64,000 bases of DNA from Blastocatellia bacterium (lineage in GTDB: Bacteria; Acidobacteriota; Blastocatellia; HR10; J050). The notes under the pieces are model-generated. The model worked only from the letters and a program-made list of their open reading frames with translations. It had not been told where the DNA came from and searched no databases. The stretch is taken from the NCBI GenBank assembly GCA_026985075.1, contig JALSQX010000071.1, positions 61,511 through 125,510 on the forward strand, written 5' to 3'. Shown piece by piece: positions 51,743 through 61,580 of this stretch; position 1 is the first letter of the stretch, and each line of letters opens with the position of its first letter. The position numbers and the translations under genes are program-made.

Positions 51743-53803
51743 TCATCGGCCTTGACCATCAGGCCATATCAGGATGTTGAGATAGGGATCCACTTTGCCG
51801 TAGTGACCGGGCAAAATGACGGTCGTGGAATCCGTCTGCGTGATGACCGCTGGCCCTCTGATCACGTTCCCCGGTCGAAGTTTCTCCCTCTGGTACGTGA
51901 GCGTGGGGAGGAATCCCCCTCTGAAGTGGATGTGATGCTCTTGGATCACTGCCGACGAGGCATCTTCTGAATCGAGGTCATACTTCTGAAGCTCGACCTT
52001 CCGGACCTCGCCGATCCCGATGGCTCGGAGATTGACCATTTCGATGAGCGAGTCGAGATTGAAGCCGTAGTTGCGCTCATGAATCTCCTTGAAATCGGCC
52101 ACCAGCTTATCGAAGCCAGCCGGCGAATCGAACTGCTCAGGGGTGACCTCCACGGGAAATTCATAGCCTTGCCGATAATATCGCACGTCGATCTCATAAC
52201 GAACTCGCCGCCGCGACGACGGGATACCCTCGCCATCGAGCCAGGCGATGGCCCGTTCGGCGAGCCTGGCGAGACCCTCCTTGACCTCGCGGTGCTCGAC
52301 CTTGTCCATGGTGCGAATATAGGTCTGAGCGAATTCATTGCGAATATCCGAGTGCAGGAAGCCGAGCGCCGAGAGGACGCCTGGTGTTGGGGGCACGATG
52401 GCCGGCCAGGAACCAGTTAATTGGGAGAGGGCATTCACATGGAGCGGCCCCGCACCCCCAAAAGCCACCAGAGCGAAATCGCGTGGGTCATACCCTCGCT
52501 GGACGGAGACGAGACGTATGGCCCCGAACATATTCTCATTCACGATGTCGATGATGCCCTGTGCTGCTTCGTAGAGACGTAGATCCAGCGCCCGGGCGAT
52601 CTTCTCGACGGCAGCTTTGGCCGCCTCCACATCGAGCGTCATCTCGCCACCGAGCAACCTCGGCGGCAGATGACCGAGCACGAGATTGGCATCGGTGACG
52701 GTGGGCTCTTCTCCTCCCTTGCCATAGCAGGCCGGTCCCGGCTCGGCCCCCGCACTTTGGGGACCCACGCGAAGAGCGCCAGTGATGGGGACGTGAGCGA
52801 TCGATCCTCCCCCCGCTCCCACGCTCTGAACATCAACGGTGGAAGCTTTCACCGGATAATAGCCGATGCGCGTCTCACGGACGATATTGGGCGATCCCCC
52901 AAAACTGATGGCCACGTCGGTGGACGTGCCTCCCATGTCGAACGAGAGAACGTTGCGATATCCCGTCAACTCGCCGATATAGCTGGCCGCCACCACGCCT
53001 CCCGAGGGACCGGACATCAGCGTGGCTACCGGTTTTTCCGCCGCGTGTTCCAGACTCATGACTCCGCCATCAGATCGTACGATGTTCACCGTGGGATGCA
53101 ATCGCGCCGCCTCCAGCTTCTCTTTGATGCCCGCCAGATAGAGGCTCATCTTCGGCCGCACGTAGGAGTTCATCACCGTCGTCAACGTTCGTTCGTATTC
53201 GCGGAATTCCGGCAGAATATCCGTGGAGATGGTCACCGGGAGGTCGGGGAACATTTCCTGAACGATCTCCTTGATGCGCCGCTCATGGGCCGGATTGGCG
53301 AACGAGTTGATGAGCGAGACGGTCAACGCTTCAATGCCCGCATCATGGAGTTCCTTGACCGCCTCCCGGACTTCCTCTTCATCCAGCGGCACCATCTCTT
53401 CGCCTCTGGCGCTCATGCGAGCCGAGATGCCTCGCGTCAACTCCAAGGGGGCCAATGGCTCCGGTTTGATCATGATGATCCAACCGGCCAGCGGGCCCGG
53501 CGTCTGCCCACGAGCCACGTGAAGAATCTGCTCGAACCCTTTGGTCGTGATCAACCCCACCAACGCCCCCTTCCCCTCCAGGACGGCATTGGTGGCCACT
53601 GTCGTCCCGTGCAAGATCAGCTGGATCTCAGCGGGATCGATGCCGGCCAACTCCGCTGCCTTCCGAATGCCATTGATCACACCGATGGATTGATCCTGGG
53701 GCGTGGATGGAGTCTTGGCCAGCAACAGTTCGCCCGTTTCTTCGTTGAACAAGAGCACGTCGGTGAATGTTCCACCCACATCAACACCTAAACGATAGGC
53801 CAT
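51743..53803 (-). CDS. Hydantoinase A/oxoprolinase family protein HyuA2
   Basis: About 686 residues from ATG 53803, with GGAGGGAGG immediately upstream (the frame extends to 53836). ATPase motifs: RLGVDVGGTFTDVLLF, LHGTTVATNAVLEGKGALVGLITTKGF, TLMSGPSGGVVAASYIGELTGYRNVLSFDMGGTSTDVAI, RVGPQSAGAEPGPACYGKGG and ALVAFGGAGPLHVNALS. Second gene of the operon after the TonB receptor. Divergence from HyuA1 suggests a different substrate or step. Confidence 0.9.
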   Translation of the reverse strand: MAYRLGVDVGGTFTDVLLFNEETGELLLAKTPSTPQDQSIGVINGIRKAAELAGIDPAEIQLILHGTTVATNAVLEGKGALVGLITTKGFEQILHVARGQTPGPLAGWIIMIKPEPLAPLELTRGISARMSARGEEMVPLDEEEVREAVKELHDAGIEALTVSLINSFANPAHERRIKEIVQEMFPDLPVTISTDILPEFREYERTLTTVMNSYVRPKMSLYLAGIKEKLEAARLHPTVNIVRSDGGVMSLEHAAEKPVATLMSGPSGGVVAASYIGELTGYRNVLSFDMGGTSTDVAISFGGSPNIVRETRIGYYPVKASTVDVQSVGAGGGSIAHVPITGALRVGPQSAGAEPGPACYGKGGEEPTVTDANLVLGHLPPRLLGGEMTLDVEAAKAAVEKIARALDLRLYEAAQGIIDIVNENMFGAIRLVSVQRGYDPRDFALVAFGGAGPLHVNALSQLTGSWPAIVPPTPGVLSALGFLHSDIRNEFAQTYIRTMDKVEHREVKEGLARLAERAIAWLDGEGIPSSRRRVRYEIDVRYYRQGYEFPVEVTPEQFDSPAGFDKLVADFKEIHERNYGFNLDSLIEMVNLRAIGIGEVRKVELQKYDLDSEDASSAVIQEHHIHFRGGFLPTLTYQREKLRPGNVIRGPAVITQTDSTTVILPGHYGKVDPYLNILIWPDGQGR

Positions 53804-53888
53804 ACCTCCCTCCACAGAAACATCCGAAGAGCTCATCGAGGGAGAAGCCCGGCCATCCTCAGCAGAGACCGGCTTCCCCCCATGGGTT

Positions 53889-56800
53889 CTAAAAAATCAG
53901 CTTCAACCCGAACTGGATCTGCCGCGAGTTCTTCGCCGATGTCACCACGCCGAAGTTCGGATTGACATTGACGCCGCCCGGACCGGGCACGAAATTCCTA
54001 TCCGGCAAATCGAAGTTCGGGTGATTGAAGATGTTAAAGAACTCGGCCCGGAACTGCAAATCGACCGATTCGCCGAGGCTGGTCACTTTCTGGAGCGTGA
54101 AATCGACGTTCGTGAATCCGGGCCCCTCCAGAATATTTCGCCCGGCATTTCCGGGGAGATGGGAACCGGGGATGAGCGCCTGTGCCTCAACCGCCAGTGG
54201 GGGTTCCCTGAACGCCCCGGCGTCGAACCACCGCGCCGGATCGCGCTGATCCGCGGGGAGATTGGGATTCCGAATCACGTCCGGCCGGGGAAATCGGAAA
54301 CCGGCCACCGTCCCCCCGGGGAATTGAGGCGTGAAGGGTTGACCCGAACGCAAGGTGATGATCCCGCCAAGCTGCCATCCCTCCAGGAGCTTGCCCAGCG
54401 CGCCGGAGAGATTCCCCCCATAGCGACGCCCCGGTCCCCAGGGAAGATCATAGACGAAGCTGGCCACAAACCGGTGGCGCACATCGAAATTGGAGAGCGC
54501 CTTCTCCGCCGCTCGATTATAGGCGTCTTGCTCGCGTGTGGGCGCACCGCCATTCTCTCTGGCCGAAGATGCCGTGTCGATGGATTTGGAAAAGGTGTAC
54601 GACGCCGTGAAGGCGAGCCCCTGGCTCATTCGCTTCTCGACGCGCACGAAGGCGCCATGGTACGAGCTATTCACCCCACTGTCCTCCTGGATGAAGAAGC
54701 TGAAGTTGGGGAAGGGACGAATGCCCGTCTCGATGAACTCCTGGTTGCTGGTGGTCAACCGATTCAGATTCACTCCCGTCACCCCGACATAGGCGATCTC
54801 GATGCCCAGATTGGCGGTGATGGCGTGCTGAAGATTCACCGTGTATTGCTGAGTGTATCCAATGGGCATCTCGACCTGTGGACCAATCCCTCCGATGAGC
54901 TGGTTCCCGATCTGCGTGTAAGCATCGGCGTAGGTGATGGGGGGAACCGGGACGCCAAACCGCGCGAAGTCGACGAATACGGTCTGTGCCGTGAAAGGAA
55001 GAATGTTCCGGCTATCGCTCGGCGCCGACCAATCCCTCAAAGCGTTGAAGATGCCATAGGCAGCCCGAATGACCGTCCGTCCACTTCCCGTCAGATCATA
55101 GGCGATGCCCACCCGAGGGGCAATATTCCCAAAGTCCGTCTTGACGATGGCCTCGTTGAGCCCCATGGAATCAGCCGTCACATAGTTCACCGGCGGAAGC
55201 CCGAGCGCCGCCAGGAGCGCATCATACTGCGTGGCCAACTCGCCATTGACTTCCGGCGGGAGACGGTCTCCCGCGATGATGATGTTCCCCGTGCGATCAT
55301 CGAACACGGCCAGCCGATTGTTGATTTCGTGAATCGGCGGAAATACCTCGTATCGAACGCCATAGGTGATCGTAAATCGCGGCGAGATGCGAAATTCATC
55401 GTTGAAATAGATGCCGTAGAGATTCGTCCGGAAGTTCCCCGTCGTATCGCCTCGTAAGCGAATGTTGGCAAACGGCCGGTCCAATAAGAAATCGGCAATC
55501 GGACTCCCGACCACGTTTCCTCCGGTCAGGATGTTCCCCGTCGCCCACACGCCCCCCTGGAACTGGGCGAATCCCCGGGTGAAAAAGTTGCTCAGCGTAT
55601 CGAACCGGACGTGACGGAAATCGCCACCGAACTTCAAACTATGCCGACCGACCGTCCACGAGAAGTTGTCACTGATCTGATAGATGTTGTTCTTGCGGAA
55701 CAACGGATTAAACACATCGGAATCGCCGAACTGAGAAATCCCCGCCAGGGTGAAAGCAGGGAATCCTCGATCCCGCTCAGCGATGTCCATGTCTACCCCA
55801 ACCAGCCGAGCGAAATTCACATCCTTATTCTCGGCCGTCCGCTTTCCATCGTAAAAATTCCAGCCGAGACGCAACTCATTCACCTTCGTGGCGCTCACCA
55901 CCCACGTCCATCCCAGAGCCAGGTTCTGACTGTCATCTTCCACCGGCGTCCCAAATCCCGGTGGTGGCGGCGGATCGAAGGTGAGAATATTGTCCCCGAA
56001 GGGGAAGAGCTGATCGCTCCGCGCCCAGATGTAACGGCCAAAAAACTGGTGGGCCTCGTTGAATCGGTGATCGATCCGGACGACCACCTGATCGCGGTCC
56101 TCCTTGCGCGTATCCACGCTGACGTGATTGAGGCCCGGCTCCGTCGGTCGAAGATTGGGCACCGGGAAGAACCGGTCGATGATCGTCCGAGCCACCACGC
56201 CGAACCGTTCGGGCGGAATGCGATAGAAGGTTTGCCCATCAACCTCGACCGTCGGAAAAAGCTCCCCCGTTTCCGGATCGATGATCGGTTCCAGGAAGAG
56301 TCCCTGACGCTGATAGATCGTGGGGAGCGCCGAAAGGCGCGTCTGATCCTGCCGAATGCGAAGTCCTTCATAGGCGGTGAAGAAGAACGTGCGGTCCTTC
56401 ACCACCGGTCCACCCAAACTGAAGCCGAACTGATTCTGGCGAAATGGTGGAATCGGCCGATCGGGAAGATCGAAGAAGTTTTTGGCGTCCAGTTTATCGT
56501 TCCGCAAGAATTCGAAGACCGTGCCGTGGAACTCGTTGGTTCCCGACTTGGTGGAAATATTGATCTGCCCCGAACCGAACATGCCCGCTTCTGCTGAATA
56601 GGAATTCTGCAACACCTTGAATTCCTGAATGGCGTCGATGGAAGGGGTGAGCGTGATGGAGTTGAAATAATGATCGATCACATTGATCCCATCGACGAGG
56701 AAATTATTCTGATCATCGCGTCCTCCGTGGATGACGAATCCGATACCTCCACCAGCCGTACCAAAGAATCCCTGCGTCCCTCCCTCCTGAGCGGCCGTCG

Positions 56801-57320
56801 TTCCCGCCGTCAACAATGCCAACTGCTGGAAATTGCGCCCGTTCAGGGGGAGTTCCGTGATGCGCCGATTCTCGATGACTTCCCCAATCGTCGCATTGGC
56901 TGTTTCTGTGATCGGCGGAGCCGCCGTCACCGTGATCGTCTCGGTCGTCGTCCCCACCGGCAATTCGATATCGATGCGCGCCGTTTGATCAATCTCCAGC
57001 GTGATGCCCTTCAAAACCTCCGTCTGGAATCCCTCGGCTTCCACAGTGAGCTCGTAGGTTCCAATGGGAAGCAACCGCAACGAATACAGTCCATTGGCAT
57101 TGGTCACCGTGGACCGTTCCAGATTCGTCGCCACGTTTCTCGCCGTCACGCGCGCGCCGACGATGACAGCTCCCTGAGGGTCTGTGACATATCCCTCGAT
57201 GTTAGCCGTTGTGCTCTGGCCAACCGCGGGGACAGGGTTGAGGAGATTAATCATCATCACTCCCAAGCCGAGGATCCATGACACTAAAAGCCCATGGTTC
57301 TCAACCAGCTTCGCGTCCAT
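53889..57320 (-). CDS. TonB-dependent receptor, Oar-like
   Basis: About 1143 residues from ATG 57320 after GGAGG. Signal peptide-like N-terminus (LLVSWILGLGVMMINLLNPVPAVGQ), then a carboxypeptidase-regulatory-like domain (about 40-125; ANIEGYVTDPQGAVIVGARVTARNVATN, NANGLYSLRLLPIGTYELTVEAEGFQ), a TonB plug (GEVIENRRITELPLNGRNFQQLALLTAG, about 150-280), then a 22-strand barrel ending in FGLKLIF with the terminal aromatic. This architecture is typical of Acidobacteriota. It should import a bulky or scarce substrate across the outer membrane; first gene before hyuA2 (85-base gap), so the substrate is probably that of the operon. Confidence 0.9.
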   Translation of the reverse strand: MDAKLVENHGLLVSWILGLGVMMINLLNPVPAVGQSTTANIEGYVTDPQGAVIVGARVTARNVATNLERSTVTNANGLYSLRLLPIGTYELTVEAEGFQTEVLKGITLEIDQTARIDIELPVGTTTETITVTAAPPITETANATIGEVIENRRITELPLNGRNFQQLALLTAGTTAAQEGGTQGFFGTAGGGIGFVIHGGRDDQNNFLVDGINVIDHYFNSITLTPSIDAIQEFKVLQNSYSAEAGMFGSGQINISTKSGTNEFHGTVFEFLRNDKLDAKNFFDLPDRPIPPFRQNQFGFSLGGPVVKDRTFFFTAYEGLRIRQDQTRLSALPTIYQRQGLFLEPIIDPETGELFPTVEVDGQTFYRIPPERFGVVARTIIDRFFPVPNLRPTEPGLNHVSVDTRKEDRDQVVVRIDHRFNEAHQFFGRYIWARSDQLFPFGDNILTFDPPPPPGFGTPVEDDSQNLALGWTWVVSATKVNELRLGWNFYDGKRTAENKDVNFARLVGVDMDIAERDRGFPAFTLAGISQFGDSDVFNPLFRKNNIYQISDNFSWTVGRHSLKFGGDFRHVRFDTLSNFFTRGFAQFQGGVWATGNILTGGNVVGSPIADFLLDRPFANIRLRGDTTGNFRTNLYGIYFNDEFRISPRFTITYGVRYEVFPPIHEINNRLAVFDDRTGNIIIAGDRLPPEVNGELATQYDALLAALGLPPVNYVTADSMGLNEAIVKTDFGNIAPRVGIAYDLTGSGRTVIRAAYGIFNALRDWSAPSDSRNILPFTAQTVFVDFARFGVPVPPITYADAYTQIGNQLIGGIGPQVEMPIGYTQQYTVNLQHAITANLGIEIAYVGVTGVNLNRLTTSNQEFIETGIRPFPNFSFFIQEDSGVNSSYHGAFVRVEKRMSQGLAFTASYTFSKSIDTASSARENGGAPTREQDAYNRAAEKALSNFDVRHRFVASFVYDLPWGPGRRYGGNLSGALGKLLEGWQLGGIITLRSGQPFTPQFPGGTVAGFRFPRPDVIRNPNLPADQRDPARWFDAGAFREPPLAVEAQALIPGSHLPGNAGRNILEGPGFTNVDFTLQKVTSLGESVDLQFRAEFFNIFNHPNFDLPDRNFVPGPGGVNVNPNFGVVTSAKNSRQIQFGLKLIF

Positions 57321-57568
57321 ATCACCACCTCCCTCCAAGTGATTCGCGCTGATCGAGCGAGGTCAACACCATCTCCGGGGGACGAGGCGAACCCGTCCGT
57401 GCGAAGATCCGCCACACGTCAACAGCGCCCTCACATGAACCCCATCTCTCTCTAGACAAACGGCTCGCGCTCCTGCAGAATGTTCCCTATGTGGCACGGT
57501 ACGTCGTTCATCGTTTCGCCTCCGCCGACCTCGCATAATCAACACAATTGTTTTAAAATTCAAACAGT

Positions 57569-57597
57569 ATTGTTCCGCAATTCGTCATCAATGTCAA
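57569..57597 (-). promoter_or_regulatory. Candidate promoter/operator of the catabolic operon
   Basis: TTGACA (57592-57597), 17 bases, AACAAT (57569-57574) on the minus strand. Palindromic words overlap it: ACAATTGT (57544-57551) and TGTTT..AAACA (57548-57565). The region between the receptor and the GntR gene (57321-57716) contains no gene. Confidence 0.45.
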
Positions 57598-57716
57598 CGA
57601 CTTTTTGGATGTTCTCCGAGGGTGGTGGAGAGAGGTGCTCTGAGAAGGCAATCGGGAGCCGTCCCGGAGGACAAGCTCGGTTTGACCTACCCAGAATGTG
57701 AGATTGGGGAGAACCT

Positions 57717-58685
57717 ATGGGCATCAAATTCTACCTCGAACCGTATAGTCAGATTCCTCCGCACGCCCAGATCATCGATCGCATCAAGCTCGGGCTCCTC
57801 CTTGGCGAACTCCGCCCCGGGGATACCCTTCCGTCCATTCGCGACGTAGAGAAGGATCTGGGCGTGAGTCGAAACATTGTGCGTCGCGCTTATCTGGAAC
57901 TGGAGTCATTCGGCATCCTGAAGCTCAAGCATGGCAAAGGGGTGATCGTCCATACGGAATTGTCTTACCCCAACGACCTGGCTCTCGCCAGCCAGAGTCG
58001 GACACTCGCCGAGGATACGCTGACCCGAGTCCTCGCCGCTGGATTGGCCGGGACGTCTTTCGCCCGGATGCTCTACCAACTGGCGCTCGAGCGGGAGCGG
58101 GCTCAGCAGCGGTTTTTCTATGTGGATATCACTGAATCATTAGCTCGCGAGCGGGCCGATCAAATCAGTCGCGCCTGGCAGATGACCATCGCCGGCCTGG
58201 CCATGAGCCAGATTCACGTGCTCGAGGATATTCCGCCAGAGATCCCCTTGAAAGTATTCACTAACCACTGGCGATACGGCGAAGTAACCCGTCTCGTCAC
58301 CCACCCCAATGCCGATATTATTCCCATCGGTCTCAAGTTCACCCAAACGATGATCGACGAGATCAACGCGCTTCGCGACGGCGCCACGGTGGAGATCATT
58401 CTCGATGAACACGATTTTTCCAGCTACGGAGGGCTCATCCTGGCCAACTACCAGCGAGGTTTCGCCAGCAAAAAGGTGAACTTCCGGGTCCGACCCTTCA
58501 CCGCCGTTGAAGATCTGAAACGCCGCCTCAAATCGGGCCAGTGTCAGATGATCCTCATCAGCAATAAACTCTGGCCGGATATGCCCGCCAGTCTGCGGCG
58601 CATGAAGATGGTCACTCATCCCAAGATGGCCTTCGATGGACGCTCTTCCGAACAAGCTCGCCTGCGAGCCGGCATCGTGATCTGA
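57717..58685 (+). CDS. GntR-family transcriptional regulator
   Basis: 322 residues. N-terminal GntR winged helix (about 10-80): IPPHAQIIDRIKLGLLLGELRPGDTLPSIRDVEKDLGVSRNIVRRAYLELESFGILKLKHGKGVIV. The C-terminal domain (about 125-320) is an alpha/beta sensor of periplasmic-binding-protein character (FFYVDITESLARERADQI, DIIPIGLKFTQTMIDEI, MILISNKLWPDMPASLRR) rather than the common FCD or UTRA types. Divergent from the TonB receptor, so it most likely controls the operon in response to its substrate. Confidence 0.85.
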   Translation: MGIKFYLEPYSQIPPHAQIIDRIKLGLLLGELRPGDTLPSIRDVEKDLGVSRNIVRRAYLELESFGILKLKHGKGVIVHTELSYPNDLALASQSRTLAEDTLTRVLAAGLAGTSFARMLYQLALERERAQQRFFYVDITESLARERADQISRAWQMTIAGLAMSQIHVLEDIPPEIPLKVFTNHWRYGEVTRLVTHPNADIIPIGLKFTQTMIDEINALRDGATVEIILDEHDFSSYGGLILANYQRGFASKKVNFRVRPFTAVEDLKRRLKSGQCQMILISNKLWPDMPASLRRMKMVTHPKMAFDGRSSEQARLRAGIVI

Positions 58686-58728
58686 GGCAGATCTTGTCCT
58701 CTCACTGCTGGCCGCATACGATCCGGAG

Positions 58729-59694
58729 TCATGGGGTGCTCCTCGCCTCCCCACTTCGCTCAAGCAGCTCCAGCAGTACTCCTCCAGGCCCGCCAATAAC
58801 CGCTGCCCGCACCGAACCGAGAAACGGTCGCTCGATGGACCGGGGACCCCGGAGCAGACGAACACCCCCCTGGCGGCAGCGAACGATCAGCTCATCTAAC
58901 CCCGAAACGAGGAAACTCATCATCCGATAGCTTCCAGCCCGGGCGAGTGAGAAGTCGCCGGTTGATCGATGATCCCCCTCAGGACGTTTGAGTTGCAGCG
59001 CTTCGATCTTCCCCACCCACGCCTCATCACTGGTGAACAGGATCAACCTCATCTCCGCCTCTGGAGGCACATCCAGGAGCGTGGAGAACGGTTCCCCCTT
59101 CCCTTCCAGCTCGAGCGCGACAGACAGCCCGAGAATACCGGCATAGAAAACACGCGCCTCTTCCAGTGAAGAGACCATGGTTCCCACAGTCGCGATGGCC
59201 TGACCGAGCGGATGTCGCTCGGTATCGATCTTCCCGCCCACTTGCAACAGCGTCCATCTCTGGCCATCCGGCGCCTGGGCGACGACCTCATGGATGATCC
59301 GCCCGGGTCTCGTCTCGTAAGTTTGCGGCGGGGAGACAAACGATACCCCCCGCGACGCGAGTCGTTGCATGGCTCGATCCAGGTCTGTGGTCAGGAAATT
59401 CAACGTGAACAATCCGAGTTCTTCAGGTTGAGACGAACGAGGAGGGAAGAGACGATCGACGCCCGACGACTGGATGAGCTCGATCATTCCCCAGGATTCG
59501 CCCGGTTGCCCTAACTGCGCCACGCGCAGCGCCTCCCCGTCGATCCCCCATAACTCCCGCACGGCGGGAGCATCGATCTCCGCCTCGGCGAAACACGTCA
59601 ATCCGAACGCCTCCTCATAGAAGAGCCGGGCCTCATCCAGGCGAGGGACGCGCACGACGACGCTTCTGACCGGACTCACCCAGGGCTTCTTCAT
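58729..59694 (-). CDS. Two-domain VOC (glyoxalase-fold) protein
   Basis: About 321 residues from ATG 59694. Two tandem VOC modules: SVVVRVPRLDEARLFYEEAFGLTCFAEAEI..ELLIQ-type (about 8-140) and IATVGTMVSSLEEARVFYAGILGLSVALELEG (about 160-315), with EVVAQAPDGQRWTLLQ at the junction and GPGGVLLELLE at the end. The expected metal glutamates are only partly present (HEVV, LLELLE). Could be a lactoylglutathione lyase-like, epimerase-like or ring-cleavage relative. Convergent with the GntR gene. Confidence 0.8.
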   Translation of the reverse strand: MKKPWVSPVRSVVVRVPRLDEARLFYEEAFGLTCFAEAEIDAPAVRELWGIDGEALRVAQLGQPGESWGMIELIQSSGVDRLFPPRSSQPEELGLFTLNFLTTDLDRAMQRLASRGVSFVSPPQTYETRPGRIIHEVVAQAPDGQRWTLLQVGGKIDTERHPLGQAIATVGTMVSSLEEARVFYAGILGLSVALELEGKGEPFSTLLDVPPEAEMRLILFTSDEAWVGKIEALQLKRPEGDHRSTGDFSLARAGSYRMMSFLVSGLDELIVRCRQGGVRLLRGPRSIERPFLGSVRAAVIGGPGGVLLELLERSGEARSTP

Positions 59695-59931
59695 CGTCAT
59701 CTCTCCCTTCTCATGCTCATGCCTCGCGTTGACGCATTCCAGCAGCGCATCTCCGCGGAATCGAACCGAAGGTTCACATCCTTCGCCCTGGAACAGCGAT
59801 GTTCATCACCACGATCTCCTTCGATCGTCTGGCGTCAGCAGGTGAATGATGTGGTCTGAAGGCCGGGACGCTTCACCTCTCGATGGTCGCCCGGAGTTCC
59901 TCTCGGGTCTTTATCCGCGAAGAGCGAGAGT

Positions 59932-60840
59932 TCACCGCTCTTTGTGGCGAGCCTTTCGCTTCTTCATCTCCTCCATGTACACTGTCCAGGAAGTGGCGTT
60001 GGGGCGATGGGGATCGACCTTATCGGGGGCCTTCATATACAGCGGATACTTCTCCTTCACCAGCCGCTTGATACGGTCGGGGAGCGCATTCCAGGAGGTG
60101 AATCTTCGACTCCGAGCGTGGTAGATCATCACTCCCTCATGGTCATCCATGTGCATCCAGGGGAGCCAGGGGCCGACTCGCGTCCAACTGACCATGACCT
60201 CAGGCGGTCCCTGGGTATGAAGGGCTCGCTTGGGAACGTAGAAGTCAAAGAGTTCGGCGGCGGTATACTTCTTCTTCCAGCCGGGGAGCGGGTAGAACGG
60301 GAAGACATCGGCGTACCACACGTAGAAATCCTCCCACTCTTGAGGCGGCCTCATCTCACCGAACTCGCGCTGTCCGTCCAGAGAGACGCTATAATAGCGG
60401 CCATCGCGAATGCGAACACGAAAGTTGACTGGATCGTTGGTGATGTGAAAAACCTCGACCCTCTCGCCGGTAAACGGGTTCTCCCATTCCCAGAGGATTT
60501 CGCCCGTCCGAGGATCGGTGTAAAACACGATCTCCCGGGTGGCGACGAAGTATCCATCCTTCTCGGGCGTCTCGATCAATCGACGAATGTTATATCCCTC
60601 CAGCCCGAACAACCGCCGTGGGCGCTGCCCGGGGATGAACGCATAGGCGTACCCCTTCATGTAATAGAGCGTCTGTTGTGTCGTCGCCTGCATCTCCAGC
60701 CAAAGCTGGCCAAGGCTCTTTTGTCCCGGCCCCATTCGCATTCCATCCGGTCGATGACCCGGCTTTCTCCAGGCCCACATCACGAGCCCGACGACGATGA
60801 CGATAACGGTCACCCATAATGTACTTTTTTTTGCTCTCAT
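59932..60840 (-). CDS. DUF1838 family protein with N-terminal membrane anchor
   Basis: About 302 residues from ATG 60840 after GAGGAGAG. One N-terminal transmembrane or signal segment (STLWVTVIVIVVGLVMWAW), then the DUF1838 body: YYMKGYAYAFIPGQRPRRLFGLEGYNIRRLIETPEKDGYFVATREIVFYTDPRTGEILWEWENPFTGERVEVFHITNDPVNF. Basic C-terminus (MKKRKARHKER). DUF1838 proteins recur in catabolic clusters with NTF2-like and cupin proteins; mechanism unknown. Confidence 0.82.
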   Translation of the reverse strand: MRAKKSTLWVTVIVIVVGLVMWAWRKPGHRPDGMRMGPGQKSLGQLWLEMQATTQQTLYYMKGYAYAFIPGQRPRRLFGLEGYNIRRLIETPEKDGYFVATREIVFYTDPRTGEILWEWENPFTGERVEVFHITNDPVNFRVRIRDGRYYSVSLDGQREFGEMRPPQEWEDFYVWYADVFPFYPLPGWKKKYTAAELFDFYVPKRALHTQGPPEVMVSWTRVGPWLPWMHMDDHEGVMIYHARSRRFTSWNALPDRIKRLVKEKYPLYMKAPDKVDPHRPNATSWTVYMEEMKKRKARHKER

Positions 60841-60964
60841 CGCCACTCTCCTCTCCAGATCAGACAAGAGTTCCCAAAGTGGACATGAGAGGCGCGATCG
60901 CTCCTCAGGTGATTTCCATCCCTCCTCGAGGAGAGAAATGCGCTCTCAGGATCGCTGCACGCGC

Positions 60965-61411
60965 TCACGACCGCAGCGGGCTCGCCCCGCTCAAGAAAAT
61001 GGTCACGCGCTGAAACTTTCCACCTCTGAACTCGAAGAAATTGCAATTATGCATATCGTAGAGGGATCCATCTTTCAACTTCCCTCTATAGATTTGCTCT
61101 GTGGCACAAGCGTTGGCCGCCGGATCGATGACCCAATTCACGATGCGATGGGTCATCTCATCGGTATCCTCATAGAGTCCCACGAACACCTCCCGGATGG
61201 CCGATTTTCCCTCATACCGGCGATGATCCGTCTGCACGATGAGAACGGCATCATCATTGAAACAGGCCAAAGTCGCTTCCACGTCTTTGGCATCTACCGC
61301 CTCAAAATATCGAGCCACCAAGTCCACGATGTGACGTCGCAAGGATTCGCTTTCTTGCAATTCCGACGACATCGCATCCCGCGCGAGCCCGTTTGATGGG
61401 GATTCGCTCAT
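60965..61411 (-). CDS. SnoaL/NTF2-like protein
   Basis: About 148 residues from ATG 61411 after AGGAGG. Cone-shaped alpha+beta fold: VARYFEAVDAKDVEATLACFNDDAVLIVQTDHRRYEGKSAIREVFVGLYE, ending YDMHNCNFFEFRGGKFQRVTIFLSG. Such proteins are isomerases, dehydratases or hydrolases of small hydrophobic substrates. Catalytic residues are not certain. 124 bases from the DUF1838 gene on the same strand. Confidence 0.8.
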   Translation of the reverse strand: MSESPSNGLARDAMSSELQESESLRRHIVDLVARYFEAVDAKDVEATLACFNDDAVLIVQTDHRRYEGKSAIREVFVGLYEDTDEMTHRIVNWVIDPAANACATEQIYRGKLKDGSLYDMHNCNFFEFRGGKFQRVTIFLSGASPLRS

Positions 61412-61580
61412 ATCAGATCCTCCTGGATGCTCTCTCCCTCCGAGCAGAACTGACGGCCGACTGCCTCGCGCCTCTCCGGTCAAAGATGACGACCGGGGAG
61501 CCCCTCTTCCACGGAGATGTCCTCACCGGGGACGTTCGCTCATCGTCCCTCCGCAGACCACTCGTTGGCGAGAGCCACAC

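Noticed and set aside
54021..55457. 478-codon open frame antisense to the TonB receptor
   Set aside because: Shadow frame caused by high GC; no recognisable domains.
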